Source: Kytococcus schroeteri (lineage in GTDB: Bacteria; Actinomycetota; Actinomycetes; Actinomycetales; Dermatophilaceae). From it: a stretch of 17,039 bases of DNA. Positions 14,144 to 17,039 of this stretch are shown here, piece by piece. Location: NCBI RefSeq assembly GCF_002847825.1, contig NZ_PKIZ01000028.1:1-17039 (forward strand), written 5' to 3'. Position 1 is the first letter of the stretch; the number at the start of each line of letters is the position of its first letter. The notes below the pieces were generated by a model that saw nothing but the letters and a program-made list of their open reading frames with translations, ran no database searches and was not told where the DNA came from. The position numbers were made by a program, and so were the translations under genes.

Positions 14144-15660
14144 CGGCGCTGCTGCAGGGCGGTGAGCACGCCCTCCCCGGCGGTGGTGATGCTGCCGGCC
14201 CCCACGAGGAGCACGAGGTCCCCGGGGCGGGCCAGCGCGGCCACGGCCTGGGGCAGCTCCTCGAGCGAGTCGACCGCGCGCCACGAGGTGGTGAGCCGGT
14301 CGCCCACGAGCGCGCTCGTCACGCCCTCCAGGGGCTCCTCCCGGGCGCCGAACACCGGCAGCAGGAGCACCTCGTCGGCGGCGTCCAGCCCGGCGGCGAA
14401 GCCCGCGGCGAAGTCGCGGGTGCGGGAGTACAGGTGGGGCTGGAAGGCCACGAGCACCCGGTGGCCGGCCTCGTGGGCCAGCGCCGCACCGGTGCGGACC
14501 ACCGCATCCACCTTGTCCGCGTTGTGGGCGTAGTCGTCCATCACGAGGACGCCATCGGCCTCTCCACGCACCTGGAAGCGTCGCTTGGCCCCGGCGAAGC
14601 CCGCCAGACCCGCCAGGGCAGCAGCCTCGACCTCGGGTCCAGCCCCACCCTCAGGGGCCTCGAGCGTGGCGTGCACGGCCACGGCGTAGGCGGCCGTCGC
14701 GTTGAGCAGGTTGTGCAACCCGGGAACCTTCACCCTCAGATCAAGGGTTCGACCCGAGATCCCGTCTCGCAGCGTGGACTCCCAGGCCATCCCCCGGTGC
14801 GAGGGGTCCACGAGGTGCAGGTCCGGCACGGTGGTGCCGTCCCCCTCGAAGCCGTAGGTGAGCACGCGCAGGCGTCCCCGCTGCCGGTCCGCCGCGGCCC
14901 GCGCACCGGGGTCATCGGCGCAGGCCACGAGCACCCCGCCGTCGGGGACGGTGTCGAGGAACTCGTCGTAGGCCCGCTGCACGGTCTCGAAGTCGCCGTA
15001 GAGGTCGAGGTGGTCCGGGCGCACGTTGGTGAGCACCGCCACCTCGGGCCGGTAGCCGAGGAAGGAGCCATCGGACTCGTCCCCCTCGATGACGAACTCC
15101 GGCGCGGTGCCGACCGCCGCGTTGCGGCCGCTGTCCACGAGGTCGGCGCCCACCGCGTACCCGCAGTCGGTGCCCACCGAACGCAGCGTCCAGGCCACCA
15201 TCGCCGAGGTGGAGGTCTTGCCGTTGGCCCCGGCCACCACCACCCGGCGCCGCCCCTGCGTGGCGAGGGCCAGCGCCTGCGCCTGGTGGAGCACCGGCAG
15301 GCCGCGACGACGTGCCTCGGCGAGCTCCGGCACGTCCTCCTTGGTGGCGCTGGAGACCACGACGGCGCCCACGCCCTCCAGGCGGGCCGGGTCCCAGCCC
15401 ACCTGCGCGTCGATGCCGTCGGCCCGGAGGGCGGCCATGACCGGCAGGTCGGCCGGGTCCGAGCCGCTCACCTGCACCCCGCGCGCGGCGAGCAGCCGCG
15501 CCACGCGCGAGACCCCCGAGCCGGCCACGTTGAGCAGGTGGATGCGGCGCCACCGGTCGAGCGAGGGCAGCTCGGCGCGGAAGTCGAAGCGGGTGGGCAC
15601 GCCGGCCACGGTGCCTCCCGCCGGGAGACCCGTGTCTCCGGCGGTGTCCTGCAGGCTCAT
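14140..15660 (-). CDS. murC: UDP-N-acetylmuramate--L-alanine ligase MurC, with divergent motifs
   Basis: MurC adds the first amino acid, normally L-Ala, to UDP-MurNAc using ATP. The ATG (15658-15660) overlaps the murG stop as ATGA and gives 506 residues; the much longer upstream extension of the frame is a murG shadow. The three Mur domains are present: N-terminal UDP-binding (about 38-135), central ATPase (about 138-320) and C-terminal (about 350-500). Conserved parts include GSDPAD (66-71), GKTSTSAM (147-154), EGDESDGSFL (192-201), TNVRPDHLDLYG (211-222), HNLLNATAA (316-324), MDDYAH (374-379) and FQPHLYSRT (406-414). Several signatures are altered: NVAGSGV for GIGGAGM (44-50), GANGK for GTHGK (144-148) and HNADKV for HHPTEV (379-384). 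Position and overall pattern still favour MurC. Confidence 0.92.
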   Translation of the reverse strand: MSLQDTAGDTGLPAGGTVAGVPTRFDFRAELPSLDRWRRIHLLNVAGSGVSRVARLLAARGVQVSGSDPADLPVMAALRADGIDAQVGWDPARLEGVGAVVVSSATKEDVPELAEARRRGLPVLHQAQALALATQGRRRVVVAGANGKTSTSAMVAWTLRSVGTDCGYAVGADLVDSGRNAAVGTAPEFVIEGDESDGSFLGYRPEVAVLTNVRPDHLDLYGDFETVQRAYDEFLDTVPDGGVLVACADDPGARAAADRQRGRLRVLTYGFEGDGTTVPDLHLVDPSHRGMAWESTLRDGISGRTLDLRVKVPGLHNLLNATAAYAVAVHATLEAPEGGAGPEVEAAALAGLAGFAGAKRRFQVRGEADGVLVMDDYAHNADKVDAVVRTGAALAHEAGHRVLVAFQPHLYSRTRDFAAGFAAGLDAADEVLLLPVFGAREEPLEGVTSALVGDRLTTSWRAVDSLEELPQAVAALARPGDLVLLVGAGSITTAGEGVLTALQQRR

Positions 15661-16757
15661 CGCACGGCCTCCTCGACCAGGCGCACCATGTCGTCGGCGG
15701 CGGTGGCCGACCCGAGCGAGGCCGCGGCACGTGCCATCGCCTCCAGGCGCGGGGCGTCCAGGGCCAGGCGGGTGAGCTCGCCGGTGACCCACTGCGGCGT
15801 CACGGCGTCGTTGTCCACCACCACACCGCCGCCCTCGTTCACCACGTCCGTGGCGTTGCGGCGCTGCTCCCCGTTGCCGATGGGCAGCGGCACGTACACC
15901 GCGGGCAGGCCCACGGTGGTCACCTCGGTGACCGTGTTGGCCCCGGCCCGGCAGACCACCAGGTCGGCCGCGGCGTAGGCCAGGTCCATGCGGTCGCAGT
16001 ACTCGCGCACCACGTAGCGCGGGCCGTCGGCGGCCACGGGGCGGTCGGCCAGCGCGGCCGGCACCTTGCCCGCACCGGTGAGGTGCAGCACCTGCACGCC
16101 GGCGGACAGCAGCGCGTCGGCCGAGGAGGCGAAGGACTCGTTGAGCTGCGCCGCTCCCAGCGAGCCGCCGGTCACCAGCACGGTGGGCCGGTGGTCGGCC
16201 AGGCCGAACTCCGCCAGCGCCTCGGCCCGGGAGGCCGCGCGGTCCAGGCCCGTGATCTCCGCCCGCAGCGGCATGCCCAGCAGGCGCGAGCCGCGCAGGC
16301 GGGTCTGGCTGAAGGTGGTGGCCACGTAGGGCGTCAGGCGCGCCCCCAGCTTGTTGGCCAGTCCGGGCACGGAGTTCTGCTCGTGGATGACGATGGGCAC
16401 CCGCCGGTTGCGCGCCGCGAGATAGACCGGCGTGGAGACGTACCCGCCGAAGCCGACCACCACCTGGGCGCCGGCCTCGTCGATGACCCGGCCCGCGGCG
16501 TCGACCGCGGCCTTCAGCGCACCGGGCAGACGCAGCATCGCAACCCCGGGGCGACGTGGGAAGGGCACCTTGGGGATGGTGCGCAGCGTGTACCCCCGCT
16601 CGGGCACGAGCCGGGCCTCCAGGCCCTCGGCAGTGCCGACGCAGGTGATGCGCACGTCCGGGTGGTGCCGACGCAGCGCGTCGGCGGTGGCGACGAGCGG
16701 CGAGACGTGGCCCGCCGACCCGCCACCGGCGAGGACGACCGAGGTCACAGGGGTCAT
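15657..16757 (-). CDS. murG: MurG, lipid I GlcNAc transferase
   Basis: MurG moves GlcNAc from UDP-GlcNAc to lipid I at the inner membrane face, giving lipid II. The ATG at 16755-16757 follows CAGGAGG closely and gives 366 residues; a start 36 bases upstream lacks this support. It shows the GT28/GT-B fold: GGGSAGH (11-17), FGGYVST (103-109), HEQNSVPG (125-132), the glycine-rich GGSLGAAQLN (197-206) and the UDP-GlcNAc site CRAGANTVTEV (269-279). LPIGNGEQRRNA (291-302) supplies the donor-site Gln298. The family's GGGTGGH is GGGSAGH, usual in actinobacteria. It precedes murC with an ATGA overlap. Confidence 0.98.
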   Translation of the reverse strand: MTPVTSVVLAGGGSAGHVSPLVATADALRRHHPDVRITCVGTAEGLEARLVPERGYTLRTIPKVPFPRRPGVAMLRLPGALKAAVDAAGRVIDEAGAQVVVGFGGYVSTPVYLAARNRRVPIVIHEQNSVPGLANKLGARLTPYVATTFSQTRLRGSRLLGMPLRAEITGLDRAASRAEALAEFGLADHRPTVLVTGGSLGAAQLNESFASSADALLSAGVQVLHLTGAGKVPAALADRPVAADGPRYVVREYCDRMDLAYAAADLVVCRAGANTVTEVTTVGLPAVYVPLPIGNGEQRRNATDVVNEGGGVVVDNDAVTPQWVTGELTRLALDAPRLEAMARAAASLGSATAADDMVRLVEEAVR

Positions 16758-16784
16758 GGGGTGCCTCCTGGAGCAGCTGACGGA

Positions 16785-16802
16785 CCGGGCCACGGGGCCC
16801 GG
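16785..16802 (-). promoter_or_regulatory. Small hairpin between ftsW and murG
   Basis: CCGGGCC (16785-16791) pairs perfectly with GGCCCGG (16796-16802) over a four-base loop in the 68-base ftsW-murG gap. It could be a weak attenuator or an RNA processing site. Chance is quite possible at this GC content. Confidence 0.3.
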
Positions 16803-16825
16803 CGGGGTGTACCGGGACGAGTCTT

Positions 16826-17039
16826 TCAGGGCCGGCGCCGTGGGCCGCGCACCGACCGGGTGCCCGGCGCGGTGCGGCGCCCGGGGCGCGCCGGGGTACC
16901 GCGCGGGGCACGGCGCGGCGTGGACCGGCGGGAGGAGGCCGACGCCGCGGCCCGGGCCGGGGCGGGACGACGCGCGGCCGGCCCGCCGGGGCCGCGGCGG
17001 GCCGGGGCACCGAGGCGGCGGGCGCCCGGCACCTGGTCG
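16826..17039 (-). CDS. ftsW: C-terminal tail of a probable FtsW (partial)
   Basis: An open frame comes in from the right edge and stops at 16826-16828, giving about 70 visible residues. They are almost entirely Arg, Ala, Pro and Gly (PARRGPGGPAARRPAPARAA near the beginning and TRSVRGPRRRP at the end). No membrane segment or SEDS motif is inside the window, so identity rests on location directly before murG and on the known basic, disordered cytoplasmic tails of actinobacterial FtsW. That tail contacts FtsZ in mycobacteria. Another dcw protein is possible but less likely. Confidence 0.6.
   Translation of the reverse strand, partial: DQVPGARRLGAPARRGPGGPAARRPAPARAAASASSRRSTPRRAPRGTPARPGRRTAPGTRSVRGPRRRP

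Noticed and set aside
15661..17010. A long N-terminal extension of murC running through murG
   Set aside because: It is Arg/Pro/Gly/Ala-rich nonsense read out of frame through murG. The ATGA overlap marks the true murC start at 15660.

Overview
The window is a very GC-rich chromosomal segment of an actinobacterium. The downstream half of the division and cell-wall (dcw) cluster has the actinobacterial order ftsW-murG-murC-ftsQ-ftsZ-pgeF-yggS-sepF-yggT-divIVA, followed by a DksA/TraR-type gene, lspA, rluD and dnaE. The absence of ftsA, the presence of sepF and divIVA, the many GTG starts and the 4-base stop/start overlaps all fit Actinomycetota. Micrococcales is my best guess at order level, from the style of DivIVA and the lspA-rluD-dnaE linkage; I cannot name a genus. 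Apart from the cupin gene at 441-752, every gene I call is on the minus strand, so the biological order runs from the right edge to the left. 

Right part (about 17039-8145): the tail of a probable FtsW, then MurG (lipid II synthesis), MurC (L-Ala ligase), FtsQ (divisome bitopic protein), FtsZ (Z-ring GTPase), a strong hairpin terminator, PgeF (muropeptide precursor editing), YggS (PLP homeostasis), SepF (FtsZ membrane anchor), YggT and DivIVA (polar/septal scaffold). MurG/MurC, MurC/FtsQ and PgeF/YggS overlap by ATGA or GTGA, which implies translational coupling. ftsZ has its own 261-base leader region with a candidate promoter and inverted repeats. 

Middle part (about 8144-5706): a 212-base promoter/leader region rich in palindromes precedes a DksA/TraR zinc-finger protein with a histone-H1-like Lys/Ala-rich N-terminal half. 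lspA (prolipoprotein signal peptidase) and rluD (23S rRNA pseudouridine synthase) follow, tightly coupled. 

Left part (about 5705-1): a secreted lipoprotein of unknown function whose signal peptide is split by an apparent one-base excess in a G6 run; a 20-bp-arm terminator; dnaE, the replicative polymerase alpha subunit, with PHP, catalytic and clamp-binding motifs intact and a possible leaderless promoter; a small convergent cupin gene; and at the left edge a probably frameshifted gene fragment. 

There are no rRNA, tRNA, CRISPR, IS or phage features that I can see. The window is mainly core housekeeping. Its most unusual points are a MurC with several altered signature motifs encoded near its editing partner PgeF, the palindromic leader of the DksA-like gene, two single-base frame breaks in G/C runs, and a likely non-ATG (CTG) start for lspA.
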